Translations under genes and position numbers: made by a program
NCBI GenBank assembly: GCA_964469215.1
Contig: CAYXYB010000004.1
Span: 62,001 to 126,000 of the forward strand
Reading direction: 5' to 3'
DNA: 64,000 bases
Source: SKPS01 sp964469215
GTDB lineage: Bacteria; Bacteroidota; Bacteroidia; Bacteroidales; SKPS01
Part shown: positions 35,559 through 45,043 of the stretch, one piece after another
Position numbering within the stretch: position 1 is the first letter of the stretch
Layout: each line of letters starts with the position of its first letter
Notes under the pieces: model-generated
What the model saw: the letters and a program-made list of their open reading frames with translations, nothing else
Databases searched by the model: none
Told to the model about the DNA's origin: nothing

Positions 35559-37100
35559 TTATTTTGCGTAAGCAACGGCTCTGGTTTCACGTATTACGGT
35601 TATCTTTATTTGTCCCGGATAAGTCATCTCCTCCTGAATCTTTTTTGAAAGATCCATTGAGATACTCGCTGCTTCTTCATCTGTAACCTTCTCTGCACCG
35701 ACAATTACGCGTAGTTCACGGCCTGCTTGAATGGCATAGGTTTTTACAACTCCTGGATGCTGCATGGCAATTTCTTCAAGTTGTTTAAGCCGGTTGATAT
35801 ATGCTTCGACTACTTCACGCCTTGCTCCTGGCCTTGCACCGGAGATTGCATCACAAACCTGAACGATGGGGGCCAGTAAAGTGGTCATTTCAACCTCTTC
35901 ATGATGGGATCCGATGGCATTACAGACTTCCGTGTGTTCCTTAAATTTTTCTGCAAGTTTCATTCCCAGCAGAGCATGTGGTAACTCCGGCTCATTATCG
36001 GGAACCTTTCCAATATCATGTAATAATCCTGCCCGTTTGGCAAGTTTCGGGTTTAGCCCAAGCTCTGAAGCCATGGTCGCACATAATCTGGCAACCTCTT
36101 TTGAATGCTGCAACAGGTTCTGGCCATAGGATGATCTGTATTTCATCCTTCCAACCATCCTTACCAACTCATGATGCATGTTGTGTATTCCCAGGTCTAT
36201 GGTTGCCCTCTTCCCCGCCTCAATAATCTCCATCTCAACCTGTTTTTTTGTTTTTGCAACCACCTCTTCTATTCTGGCCGGATGGATACGTCCATCGGAA
36301 ACAAGTTTATGCAACGACAGCCTTGCTATCTCACGTCTTACCGGATCGAAACCTGACAGAATGATAGCTTCAGGTGTATCATCAACAATAATCTCAATTC
36401 CCGTTGCCGCTTCGAGTGCTCTTATGTTACGCCCTTCACGGCCAATAACACGCCCTTTTATCTCATCATTTTCAATATTGAATACCGACACAGAGTTTTC
36501 AATAGCATGTTCTGTTGCTGTACGCTGTATTGTCTCAATGACGATTTTTCTGGCTTCGCGGTTGGCTGTAATCTTGGCCTCTTCAATAATTTCCCTAACC
36601 TGAATTGCAGCCTCAGAACTTGCCTCCCCCTTTAAAGCATCCACAAGTTGATCTTTTGCCTCCTGAGCCGATAACCCAGATATTGTCTCAAGTTGTGTAA
36701 CCTGTTGTTTATGAACTTTTTCTAGGTCAGCCTGCCGTTTTTCAAGAATCTCAAGCTGATTATGCAGATTTTCTTTGATAACAGCTATCTCCTTCTGTTT
36801 TTTCGATAACTCTTCAAACCTCTGATTAATAGCACTCTCTTTCTGCTTAAGCCTCGATTCATTCTGCTGTATTGCCAGATTTCGCTCATTTACCTGATGG
36901 TCGTGCTCTGACTTCAACTGAAGAAACTTTTCTTTTGCCTGTAAAATCCTTTCCTTCTTCAACACTTCAGCCTCTGCATTTGCCTCTTTGAGTATCTGTT
37001 TACTCTTCTTTAATACTGACTGCCTGAGTAAAGTAGTAGCCAATACAACACCGGTTCCAGTACCGGCTAATGCTGCAATAATAATAAATAGTATTTGCAT
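35559..37100 (-). CDS. rny: Ribonuclease Y
   Basis: Membrane-anchored endoribonuclease that starts mRNA decay. The 513 residues have an N-terminal membrane helix (about 2-24), a long coiled coil (about 30-180), a KH domain (GRVIGREGRNIRALEAATG) and an HD domain (GLLHDIGKVPD, with SHHEEVEM). The gene lies downstream of the candidate 6S RNA. Confidence 0.96.
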   Translation of the reverse strand: MQILFIIIAALAGTGTGVVLATTLLRQSVLKKSKQILKEANAEAEVLKKERILQAKEKFLQLKSEHDHQVNERNLAIQQNESRLKQKESAINQRFEELSKKQKEIAVIKENLHNQLEILEKRQADLEKVHKQQVTQLETISGLSAQEAKDQLVDALKGEASSEAAIQVREIIEEAKITANREARKIVIETIQRTATEHAIENSVSVFNIENDEIKGRVIGREGRNIRALEAATGIEIIVDDTPEAIILSGFDPVRREIARLSLHKLVSDGRIHPARIEEVVAKTKKQVEMEIIEAGKRATIDLGIHNMHHELVRMVGRMKYRSSYGQNLLQHSKEVARLCATMASELGLNPKLAKRAGLLHDIGKVPDNEPELPHALLGMKLAEKFKEHTEVCNAIGSHHEEVEMTTLLAPIVQVCDAISGARPGARREVVEAYINRLKQLEEIAMQHPGVVKTYAIQAGRELRVIVGAEKVTDEEAASISMDLSKKIQEEMTYPGQIKITVIRETRAVAYAK

Positions 37101-37135
37101 GGTTTTCCTCCATAAAATTATGATGGAGCAGGATG

Positions 37136-37331
37136 AAAAAAACCCGCGAATAATCCAGAGGAGTCTTGATAAACTCCATTTGACATCTTAGAGGTGCCTG
37201 TTCCCTTTGGAGTCCACTGTCCATTAAAAATGAAACCATGCACGCATGGTGAGGCCTTCCATTGCTGAACCTGAGCTTACCACTAATGTTTATTCTGTTG
37301 AGTTTATAAACTGTTTTGAATTACCGCGGGT
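37136..37331 (-). ncRNA. Candidate 6S RNA (Bacteroidota type)
   Basis: About 195 bases between zapA and rny on the minus strand. The 5' end ACCCGCG (37331 down) pairs with CGCGGGT near the 3' end, followed by a run of seven T, giving a closing stem plus terminator. Inside are a purine/pyrimidine-rich imperfect stem, unpaired middle parts and an apical hairpin CCATG CGTG CATGG. The closed-rod shape, the size and the place next to zapA (ssrS also follows zapA in E. coli) fit 6S RNA, which binds RNA polymerase. Sequence-level confirmation was not possible. Confidence 0.6.
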
Positions 37332-37340
37332 AGATATCTT

Positions 37341-37643
37341 TCAAAGAACTAGTTGCCGGTTGTCATCTTCAGACAATAATTCGTTCATGATCGCAATCTG
37401 ATTCTCAATCCCTTCAGATGCCATTTTCAATTCAATATCACATTTCAACAAGCCTGTCGTTTGCTGCACTGCCACCATCGCCAAAAGGTCTTGATAGTCT
37501 CTGTGCCCATAATGTTCCGAATAAAGTCTCAACAACTCATTTATGCGATCTGCAGCAGCTTTTATGATCTCCTTCTCCTTTTCATCAGACTTTAATCGAT
37601 ATTGCCTGCCGGCAATGTGTATTGTAATCGAAATTTCTTCCAT
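37341..37643 (-). CDS. zapA: Cell division protein ZapA
   Basis: Promotes FtsZ ring assembly. The 100 residues start EEISITIHIAGRQYRLKSDE and have the ZapA head domain plus a C-terminal helix for tetramer formation. It lies 19 bases downstream of a small coiled-coil gene on the same strand and upstream of the 6S candidate. Its last codons overlap the likely promoter of the RNA. Confidence 0.9.
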   Translation of the reverse strand: MEEISITIHIAGRQYRLKSDEKEKEIIKAAADRINELLRLYSEHYGHRDYQDLLAMVAVQQTTGLLKCDIELKMASEGIENQIAIMNELLSEDDNRQLVL

Positions 37644-37662
37644 GAACCTTCATAATATCCGT

Positions 37663-37953
37663 CTACCTATCCAATAACAACAAGCAATGATCTATCTCCC
37701 GCATCATCTCATTAATAATTTGCTTTGTTTTTATATGATCTTCTCTTTTTTTATCTAACGTTTGATACTCCTGTTTTGTTTCCTTACCTGATTCAAGTTT
37801 TTCTATTAGTGTTTTTTGTTGGTTAATTGTTTCTATTATCCTGAAATACTCTGTCCTCAATTGCTTATGATCCTTCTCCAACGCCTTGTAACGTCCGACA
37901 ATGGTTTCGACCATTTCTTCAAGCTCCCGGATCCTGTCTGATAAATGGTACAT
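37663..37953 (-). CDS. Small coiled-coil protein upstream of zapA
   Basis: From MYHLSDRIRELEEMVE there are 96 residues, almost all alpha-helical with heptad patterning (RIRELEEMVETIVGRYKALE; KLESGKETKQEYQTLDKKRE). The frame runs 18 codons further upstream, but that extension has no family features. The place before zapA hints at a ZapB-like division partner. This is an inference; no direct similarity is recognised. Confidence 0.55.
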   Translation of the reverse strand: MYHLSDRIRELEEMVETIVGRYKALEKDHKQLRTEYFRIIETINQQKTLIEKLESGKETKQEYQTLDKKREDHIKTKQIINEMMREIDHCLLLLDR

Positions 37954-38186
37954 ACCAGTGAGTCCATAAACAATGATGTTACAAAGATAGTGATTTTTTG
38001 ATGGCAATTCATTTTTTTATTGACACATTCCTGAAGTTTTTCACCACTGTGCATCATTGGATTGCAGTTTTGTATTGTGATTTTTTTCGTTAAAGTGCTG
38101 AAAGTAATCTGTTTTTAGGTGAAATGAATAAAACGGTTTTCTTTTTTCCTTTTTCTGCAATACAGGCATATATAGAATAAAAACTC

Positions 38187-39482
38187 ATGAATGAAGCATT
38201 TATCTCATACCTCTGGCAATATGGTCTTTATTCCTGTGATGCTGCTCTTCATAATGGCTGTAAGTTTAAAGTTGAATCCCCCGGTTTATTGAACCGGGAT
38301 TCCGGTCCCGATTTTACCGGTGCCAGAATCAGAATTGATGGCACTTTGTGGGCAGGTAATGTTGAAGTACATGTCAGATCTTCAGATTGGTACCTGCACA
38401 GACATGATGATGATCCTGCTTATTCAACAGTAATACTGCATGTTGTATATCAGCATGATTATGAAGTGGTAATGCCTGATAAAACTAATTTACCGGTTTT
38501 TGAGTTACAGAACCATATCGATTCTCAATTATATACAAGGTACCTTCAGTTTCTGGCTTCATCAAATGATATCCCATGCTCAGCTCTCATTAATTATCAT
38601 AAGTTGCCTGTGCCTTCCCACTGGCTCATCAGTCTTGGTGTCCAGAGATTGATCCGGAAAGGTGAAGAGTTGTCTTACCTTTTCGACCGTCTTAAATATG
38701 ACTGGAACGAAGTTTTTTATGTATCTTTCTGTAGAAGTTTCGGAAACAAGTTAAACGACGACCTTTTTGAGATGCTTGCACTGAAAATCCCTTATAAACT
38801 GGCTGTTAAGTACTCAGTTAACAGAACTGACCTTGAAGCTCTGTTTTTCGGTCAGTCAGGCTTGTTGAAACCTTTCCTGAATGCCGACAACGACCTCTAT
38901 ACCCGACAACTGATACAGAACTATCAGCAAATGCAATATCAGTATGATCTTGAACCAATGGAACCATATTTATGGAGATTTCTTCGTACCAGACCTGCAA
39001 ACTTTCCAACAATCAGGATTGCACAACTGGTAGCTTTGTTAGGCAGTTTCATAAATATCAACCCATTATCGGTAAATGAACTTGAGAATTGGTACACAAA
39101 GGCTATTGATTCAAAGGTAACAGACTATTGGCAGAAACACATTCACTTTAACCGTAAAGGCTCCGGGTTACCTTTAAATATCGGGGTCGAAAGTGTGAGA
39201 AAACTGGTTATTAACGGGTTCTTGCCGCCATTACTGCGATATGGCAAAGCATATAAGCATCATAATATAATCAGCTCTTTTATTGATCTCGTTGCATCTA
39301 TGCCATCAGAAACAAACCGTATCACCAGGAGATGGAAAAAGATCGGAATTGAATCTAAATCAGCACTTGAGTCTCAGGGTATTACCGAGCTATATAATGA
39401 ATATTGCCGAAATAAACAATGTCTTGAATGCAGATTCGGCCACCATTTGCTTGCTAAAGAGGTTGCTCAGCCTGATACATAA
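38187..39482 (+). CDS. DUF2851 family protein
   Basis: The 431 residues match the Bacteroidota family DUF2851: MNEAFISYLWQYGLY, then the conserved block NRDSGPDFTGARIRIDGTLW followed by AGNVEVHVRSSDWYLHRHDDD, and a C-terminal C-x-x-C rich end (CRNKQCLECRFGHHLL). The acidic/histidine residues in the first block resemble a nuclease-like core, which is only a guess. No function is known. Confidence 0.8.
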   Translation: MNEAFISYLWQYGLYSCDAALHNGCKFKVESPGLLNRDSGPDFTGARIRIDGTLWAGNVEVHVRSSDWYLHRHDDDPAYSTVILHVVYQHDYEVVMPDKTNLPVFELQNHIDSQLYTRYLQFLASSNDIPCSALINYHKLPVPSHWLISLGVQRLIRKGEELSYLFDRLKYDWNEVFYVSFCRSFGNKLNDDLFEMLALKIPYKLAVKYSVNRTDLEALFFGQSGLLKPFLNADNDLYTRQLIQNYQQMQYQYDLEPMEPYLWRFLRTRPANFPTIRIAQLVALLGSFININPLSVNELENWYTKAIDSKVTDYWQKHIHFNRKGSGLPLNIGVESVRKLVINGFLPPLLRYGKAYKHHNIISSFIDLVASMPSETNRITRRWKKIGIESKSALESQGITELYNEYCRNKQCLECRFGHHLLAKEVAQPDT

Positions 39483-39567
39483 AAAGCTTGCTGGAACGTA
39501 TTATTGTATTGCTGTCTCAAAAAAAATATGCATGTTTGTCTTCTGAAAATTAACCTTGACAAATGAT

Positions 39568-41202
39568 ATGAAAAGATTTCTGCTAATAGCTATGATCTTC
39601 TTCTTATTTCATAATTTATCCGGCCAGGATAAGATCAAGCCAGGAAAAGAACCGGTTTCGGACAGAAAAACGGAGAAAACCATCAGTGAACGGATTAATG
39701 ACCGTTTTGAACCTGCTGTTGAAGAAATGGAACGGTTTCTTTTCTTTGATCCTTTAAAGGAATTTAAACTATATAATCCTGAAATTAAGGACGAAACCGG
39801 AAAAATAGTCGCTGAAAACCATATTCCAATTATAATATTATGGTTGATATTCGGTGCAGTCTTCTGCACAATCTTCATGCGCTTTATAAACTTAAGAGGA
39901 TTTGGACATGCCATAACTCTTGTAAGAGGAAGATATGACAATCCAGATGACGAAGGAGAGGTAAGTCATTTCCAGGCATTAGCTACTGCACTTTCCGGAA
40001 CTATTGGGCTGGGAAATATTGCGGGTGTGGCGGTAGCTATTGTAATCGGAGGCCCCGGAGCGACAATCTGGATGATAATTGCCGGCTTGTTTGGAATGTC
40101 ATCAAAGTTTACCGAATGTACCCTTGGAGTTAAATACCGAAATATTGACGAGAATGGAGAGGTCTCAGGCGGGCCGATGTATTATCTGAGCAAAGGTCTT
40201 GCAAAAAGAGGCAAGTCCATGGGTGTTCTGGGAAAGGTGCTGGCTGCCCTGTTTGCTTTGATGGTAATTGGTGGATCATTTGGTGGGGGAAACATGTTTC
40301 AGGCAAATCAGGCTTATGCTCAACTCAGTACATTTATACCGATGCTTGAAGGCAATGGGTTCTGGTTTGGACTTATGCTTGCCATACTTACCGGTGTGGT
40401 TATAATCGGAGGTATAAAAAGCATTGCCAATGTAACCGATAAACTGGTACCCTTCATGGCTGTATTATATGTTGGAGTGGCCCTTGTAGTTATCGCCATA
40501 AACTACCAGCATATCCCAGGAGCATTTGTGGAAATCTGGAATGGGGCTTTTAATCCGACTGCACTTAAAGGAGGAGTCATCGGAGTGCTCATTATGGGTT
40601 TTAGAAGAGCAGCATTCTCTAACGAAGCCGGCATCGGATCAGCCCCGATAGCTCATTCGGCTGTGAAAACAAAGGAACCGGTTACTGAAGGAATTGTATC
40701 ACTTCTGGAACCTTTTATTGATACAGTAATAATCTGCACCATGACCGCCCTGGTTATTGTAATCACAGGTGAATATCACTCTTTTTCCGGCGAAACAAGT
40801 ACTTCGGGTGGTGTAAAACTTACATCGGCAGCATTTGAACACACAATATCATGGTTCCCCTACCTGTTAACTTTCGCAGTCTTTCTTTTTGCCTTTTCAA
40901 CACTTATTTCATGGTCTTACTACGGATTAAAGGGGTTTGACTATCTTTTCGGAGGATTCAGCCAGAAGTTGTTCGGCAACAGGAAAGTGGCCAAATATAC
41001 CTACCAGGTTATATTTCTGGGATTCATTATTGTAGGATGCTCTTCAACAATGAACGCTGTAATAGACTTCTCAGATATGATGATCTTTGCAATGGCATTC
41101 CCTAATATCATCGGCCTGATAATTCTTGCGCCTGAGGTGAGAAATGATCTTAATAGTTATCTCAGACGTGTCAGATCAGGTCAGATAAAAAGATACTGGT
41201 AA
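39568..41202 (+). CDS. Alanine/sodium symporter family (AGCS) with exported N-terminal segment
   Basis: The 544 residues (ATG at 39568; four codons more are possible) have a signal-like start (about 1-20), a charged soluble stretch of about 65 residues, then about ten membrane helices with the AGCS motifs ALSGTIGLGNIAGVAVAI, GPGATIWMIIAGLFGMSSKF and GFRRAAFSNEAGIGSAPIAH. Typical AGCS proteins have no such N-terminal segment. Substrate probably alanine or glycine. Confidence 0.88.
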   Translation: MKRFLLIAMIFFLFHNLSGQDKIKPGKEPVSDRKTEKTISERINDRFEPAVEEMERFLFFDPLKEFKLYNPEIKDETGKIVAENHIPIIILWLIFGAVFCTIFMRFINLRGFGHAITLVRGRYDNPDDEGEVSHFQALATALSGTIGLGNIAGVAVAIVIGGPGATIWMIIAGLFGMSSKFTECTLGVKYRNIDENGEVSGGPMYYLSKGLAKRGKSMGVLGKVLAALFALMVIGGSFGGGNMFQANQAYAQLSTFIPMLEGNGFWFGLMLAILTGVVIIGGIKSIANVTDKLVPFMAVLYVGVALVVIAINYQHIPGAFVEIWNGAFNPTALKGGVIGVLIMGFRRAAFSNEAGIGSAPIAHSAVKTKEPVTEGIVSLLEPFIDTVIICTMTALVIVITGEYHSFSGETSTSGGVKLTSAAFEHTISWFPYLLTFAVFLFAFSTLISWSYYGLKGFDYLFGGFSQKLFGNRKVAKYTYQVIFLGFIIVGCSSTMNAVIDFSDMMIFAMAFPNIIGLIILAPEVRNDLNSYLRRVRSGQIKRYW

Positions 41203-41342
41203 TTTTTTCCTTTTTTCTCTCTTTAAACCAATATACATTATGGGCTATTGGCAGCAAGCCCATCCTGGATTGCGTAGTATTAAAACTGCCATAAAACCAG
41301 GTGATTTGTTTACCATGAGTATTGGGTTATACCGAAAATGCA

Positions 41343-42230
41343 ATGGATCAGTGGAAAAACATTCTGGCATTTAACAGGGCCGAAAGAAGGGGAATATGGA
41401 TCCTGTCAGTGTTAATCCTGATAATTTCCGGGATAAATGTTTATTTAAGGACTATCAGAAGTGAGGTATCCGAATTGAAAATTGAGGTTATACTTGCCAA
41501 ATCCCGGACAGACAATACCTGGAGCAACAGGAAAAAATATTCTGCCGGATCTTCAGGAAAAGTATCTGGAAAAATTGATTCTCTTTTCTTTTTCGATCCC
41601 AACACAATCACATCAGATAACTGGCAGAAGCTTGGCCTCTCTGAGAAACAAGCTTCTGTCATCAAACGCTACCTTTCAAAAGGTGGCAGATTCAGAAACA
41701 AAGAAGATCTGAAAAGAAGTTTTGTGATATCCGAAAGTTTCTTCAAAAGAATAGAGCCGTGGATAAGAATTGATGAACCTATAAAACCCAATTATGAAAA
41801 AGCTACGGGAATGATGCAGGAGTCAACTAACCGGAAAACTAATATTTGTATAAACACAACCGACAGTATAGAGCTTACTTCCCTTCGGGGTATAGGGGGA
41901 GTATTGGCTAAGCGGATAATAAGTTACAGAGATGCACTTGGTGGGTTTCATTCAGTGAAACAGCTTGAGGAGGTATATGGCCTTTCTCCTCAGGTTGTGG
42001 AAATGAATAATTCAAAAATCAATATTAACACTGAGGAAATCAGACTAATCAGTTTAAACCTTGCCTCACAGCAAACTCTGGAATTGCATCCATATATTTC
42101 AAAGCGCCTGGCCTACATAATCATCTCCTTAAGAAAGGAAAGAAGGATCTTGTCTAAAGAAGATATGATATCCAGGCTTCCTGATGGCACAGATATCAAC
42201 CCTAATCTCTGGCGTTATCTCGAATACTGA
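41343..42230 (+). CDS. Helix-hairpin-helix protein (ComEA-like)
   Basis: The 295 residues have one N-terminal membrane helix (about 16-36) and two or three helix-hairpin-helix units: DNWQKLGLSEKQASVIKRYL, INTTDSIELTSLRGIGGVLAKR and later repeats ending LPDGTDINPNLWRYLEY. HhH proteins of this type bind DNA; ComEA takes part in DNA uptake. There is no other competence gene nearby, so the role is open. Confidence 0.75.
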   Translation: MDQWKNILAFNRAERRGIWILSVLILIISGINVYLRTIRSEVSELKIEVILAKSRTDNTWSNRKKYSAGSSGKVSGKIDSLFFFDPNTITSDNWQKLGLSEKQASVIKRYLSKGGRFRNKEDLKRSFVISESFFKRIEPWIRIDEPIKPNYEKATGMMQESTNRKTNICINTTDSIELTSLRGIGGVLAKRIISYRDALGGFHSVKQLEEVYGLSPQVVEMNNSKININTEEIRLISLNLASQQTLELHPYISKRLAYIIISLRKERRILSKEDMISRLPDGTDINPNLWRYLEY

Positions 42231-42306
42231 TTATTTCAGGAAGAATAAGACCTATTTGTTATTTTTGTACAGATTTATTAATTTACCTTCCTCAGAATAT
42301 AATCAG

Positions 42307-43755
42307 ATGAATAAACGACAGCGTCTAAATCGTTTCCCTACTGTATTCTGGCTCTCAAACCTTATGGAGCTCCTTGAACGATGGGCTTACTATGGTGTTT
42401 TTGCATTACTGTCTGTATATCTTACAGATCCGAAATCATCCGGAGGGTTGGGATTCTCCAGTGGCCAGAGCGGTGCACTAATGGCTGTGGTCACCTTTAC
42501 CATTTACTTCTTTCCGATGGTTGCCGGTGCCATTGCAGACAGGATGGGATACCGAAGGATCCTGCTTTTTGCATTCGGGATACTTGCAGCAGGTTATTAT
42601 CTCATGGGGCAATTCTCGTCATATCATGGAATATTTCTGGCTTTCCTGCTGGTTGGTTGTGGTGCGGCTCTCTTTAAGCCTGTAATTGTAGGTACCATCT
42701 CTAAATCAACCAACAGCACAAACGATACCGTCGGGTTTGGCATTTTCTATATGATAGTTAATATTGGTGGTTTTGTCGGGCCTTTCGTTGCTTCAAAACT
42801 AAGGGACATTGAATGGCAATACATATTCTATTTGTCGGCGGCAATTATCTCAGTAAACCTTATTCCAACACTCTTTTTCTATAAAGAGCCAGATAGATCC
42901 GTTGAAAGACTGGCAATGCCTATAAGAGAAAAGATCAGCGAGATTTTCAGAAACCTCATAATGGTTCTTTCAGACTACAGGTTCCTGGTTTTTGTGTTGA
43001 TTATGTCAGGATTCTGGGTAATGTATATGCAGATTTTCTTCACCCTGCCGGTCTTCATAACTCAATGGATCGACACCACTGTCATCTATAACTCATCAGA
43101 ATGGATTGCCTGGGCAATAGGAACAACCAAAGAAGGCACCGGAATTATCAGACCGGAAATGCTGCAAAACCTTGGTGCAGCCAGTATCGTGTTTTTCCAG
43201 ATTCTTATGTCTAATATTGTCAAAAGGATATCCCCTTTACGATCAATCACCTTTGGAATCTTGATATCCGCCATTGCCATGACATGTATGAGTTTTGGAA
43301 TGAACGGCTGGATAATAGTTCTGGCTATATTTTTCTTTGCTATTGGTGAAATGATCAGCTCTCCCCGTACACAGGAATACGCAAGTCGTATCGCTCCGAA
43401 AGGCATGATTGGTGTATATATGGGTTTCAGTTTCCTGCCTCTTGCCTTTGGTAATCTTTTAGGAGGTTTTTTATACGGCAGATTGTATGGCAGAATGTCT
43501 GACATATACTCAATAATTATCCGGGAACTTGAGAAAAGAGGATTTGAAGATGCACAAACCCTTCAAAATCTGGATAAAACAGAAATAATGGCTGCAGGAA
43601 TGGACTACTTCAACATGACCTCAGCGGAACTGAGACAATACCTTTACATTTCATACCAGCCATTCAAGATCTGGTGGATATACGGAGCCATAGGAATTGG
43701 AACAGTTATTCTGTTTATTTTATTCGATATAATTCTGAAAAGAAGAGAAAGATGA
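42307..43755 (+). CDS. POT/PTR family peptide transporter
   Basis: Proton-coupled oligopeptide transporter. From MNKRQRLNRFPTVFWLSNLM it has 482 residues and about 14 membrane helices, with the family motif FWLSNLMELLERWAYYGVFA (ExxER) and GAIADRMGYRR. A start 41 codons upstream would overlap the HhH gene and has no family features. Fits with the secreted peptidases upstream. Confidence 0.9.
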   Translation: MNKRQRLNRFPTVFWLSNLMELLERWAYYGVFALLSVYLTDPKSSGGLGFSSGQSGALMAVVTFTIYFFPMVAGAIADRMGYRRILLFAFGILAAGYYLMGQFSSYHGIFLAFLLVGCGAALFKPVIVGTISKSTNSTNDTVGFGIFYMIVNIGGFVGPFVASKLRDIEWQYIFYLSAAIISVNLIPTLFFYKEPDRSVERLAMPIREKISEIFRNLIMVLSDYRFLVFVLIMSGFWVMYMQIFFTLPVFITQWIDTTVIYNSSEWIAWAIGTTKEGTGIIRPEMLQNLGAASIVFFQILMSNIVKRISPLRSITFGILISAIAMTCMSFGMNGWIIVLAIFFFAIGEMISSPRTQEYASRIAPKGMIGVYMGFSFLPLAFGNLLGGFLYGRLYGRMSDIYSIIIRELEKRGFEDAQTLQNLDKTEIMAAGMDYFNMTSAELRQYLYISYQPFKIWWIYGAIGIGTVILFILFDIILKRRER

Positions 43756-43803
43756 TCTTTGTCAAACAGAAACACTATTTAAAGCACTATATAAAGAAAA
43801 AAA

Positions 43804-44568
43804 ATGCTGTCATCCCATCAAAATACTTTACCCCTTAAGAGACTATTATACAGTGCCTTCATCCCATTATCCCTTCTGATTTTTCCATGGGCAATACACA
43901 TATGGGCTCATTTTGAGGATTCATCAATACTTGCTTATGGTCTGAGGCCATGGAATCTTAACGGTCTTGCCGGTATATTTACGATGCCATTTCTCCATGG
44001 AAATACAGATCATCTGATTTCCAACTCCATACCCTTTTTTGTGCTTGGAAGCGGACTGTTCTATTTTTACCGGGAGATCTCATGGAAAGTGATTCTGCTG
44101 ATTATAATTCTCAGCGGAACTATCATTTGGTTCATTGGTAATCGCGGAACAATTCATATAGGGGCAAGCGGTGTTATTTACGGGATGGCAGGTTTTCATC
44201 TCACAAGTGGAATTATCAGGCGTAACAGAAACCTTATGGCTTTTGCCCTCCTGGTGGTTTTTCTTTACGGGGGATTGATATGGAGTATCTTCCCCGATTT
44301 TTTCCCCGGCCGCAACATCAGTTGGGAGGGGCATCTGGCAGGATTGTTATCAGGTGTTGTGCTTGCGGTGATATATCGTAATTCAGGCCCTGGAGCTGAT
44401 CCCGACCCTTCAGATATCGAAGAAGAAGATGATGATGATAATCCTGATGTTGATTTACAAAATGAATCAGATATTAAGGGCTCCAGAAAGGATGATATTG
44501 ATAATCGGGGAAACATATCCACTACTTTTCCCGGTGGGAATCACGTTCGATATCACGTGAACGAATAG
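43804..44568 (+). CDS. Rhomboid intramembrane serine protease
   Basis: The 254 residues have six or so membrane helices and the catalytic serine S122 in GASGVIYG and histidine H177 in GHLAGLLSG, with H70 and N74 in HLISNS as expected. The C-terminal 55 residues are acidic and basic and probably soluble. Its last 47 bases overlap the 3' end of smpB on the other strand. Confidence 0.92.
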   Translation: MLSSHQNTLPLKRLLYSAFIPLSLLIFPWAIHIWAHFEDSSILAYGLRPWNLNGLAGIFTMPFLHGNTDHLISNSIPFFVLGSGLFYFYREISWKVILLIIILSGTIIWFIGNRGTIHIGASGVIYGMAGFHLTSGIIRRNRNLMAFALLVVFLYGGLIWSIFPDFFPGRNISWEGHLAGLLSGVVLAVIYRNSGPGADPDPSDIEEEDDDDNPDVDLQNESDIKGSRKDDIDNRGNISTTFPGGNHVRYHVNE

Positions 44569-44974
44569 TTTCCCTTTTGTCAAAAAGTTTTTTCCCCTGT
44601 GCTATTGAAATTTTCACTTTGGCATATCCATTATCACTGATGAATAACAGCAATGGTATTATTGTTAAACCTTTTTCAACGGTTTTAACAATAAGCCTTT
44701 TAATCTCTCTCTTTGAAACCAAAAGTTTACGATCACGTTTGGGATCATGATTTGCATATCCCCCATGGCTGTATTCGGCGATATGCATGTTTTTAATAAA
44801 AAGCTCACCATCTTTAAGATAACAATATGCTTCCGCAATACTTGCCCTACCCTCTCTCACTGACTTAATCTCACTCCCCGTGAGAACTATACCGGCAATA
44901 AATTCCTCGAGCAGAAAATATTCAAATCCGGCTTTCTTGTTCTTTATCTCAATCTTTTTCACTGCCTTTCTCAT
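44522..44974 (-). CDS. smpB: SsrA-binding protein SmpB
   Basis: Partner of tmRNA in rescue of stalled ribosomes. The 150 residues show KKAGFEYFLLEEFIAGIVLT, GSEIKSVREGRASIAEAYC and a C-terminal basic tail with LFDKRETIRSRDIERD, the region that enters the mRNA channel. No ssrA gene was found in the window. Its 3' end overlaps that of the rhomboid gene by 47 bases, convergently. Confidence 0.96.
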   Translation of the reverse strand: MRKAVKKIEIKNKKAGFEYFLLEEFIAGIVLTGSEIKSVREGRASIAEAYCYLKDGELFIKNMHIAEYSHGGYANHDPKRDRKLLVSKREIKRLIVKTVEKGLTIIPLLLFISDNGYAKVKISIAQGKKLFDKRETIRSRDIERDSHREK

Positions 44975-45043
44975 TCGGCAAAATTAATGATTGTATCGGT
45001 ACCACTCCTGACAATCCGAACTGAGGTTATTTATTAATGCTGA

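Noticed and set aside
41240..41263. Hairpin ATGGGCT/AGCCCAT after the AGCS gene as a terminator
   Set aside because: There is no U run after it on the plus strand, so a terminator is not supported; it may be a leader structure.
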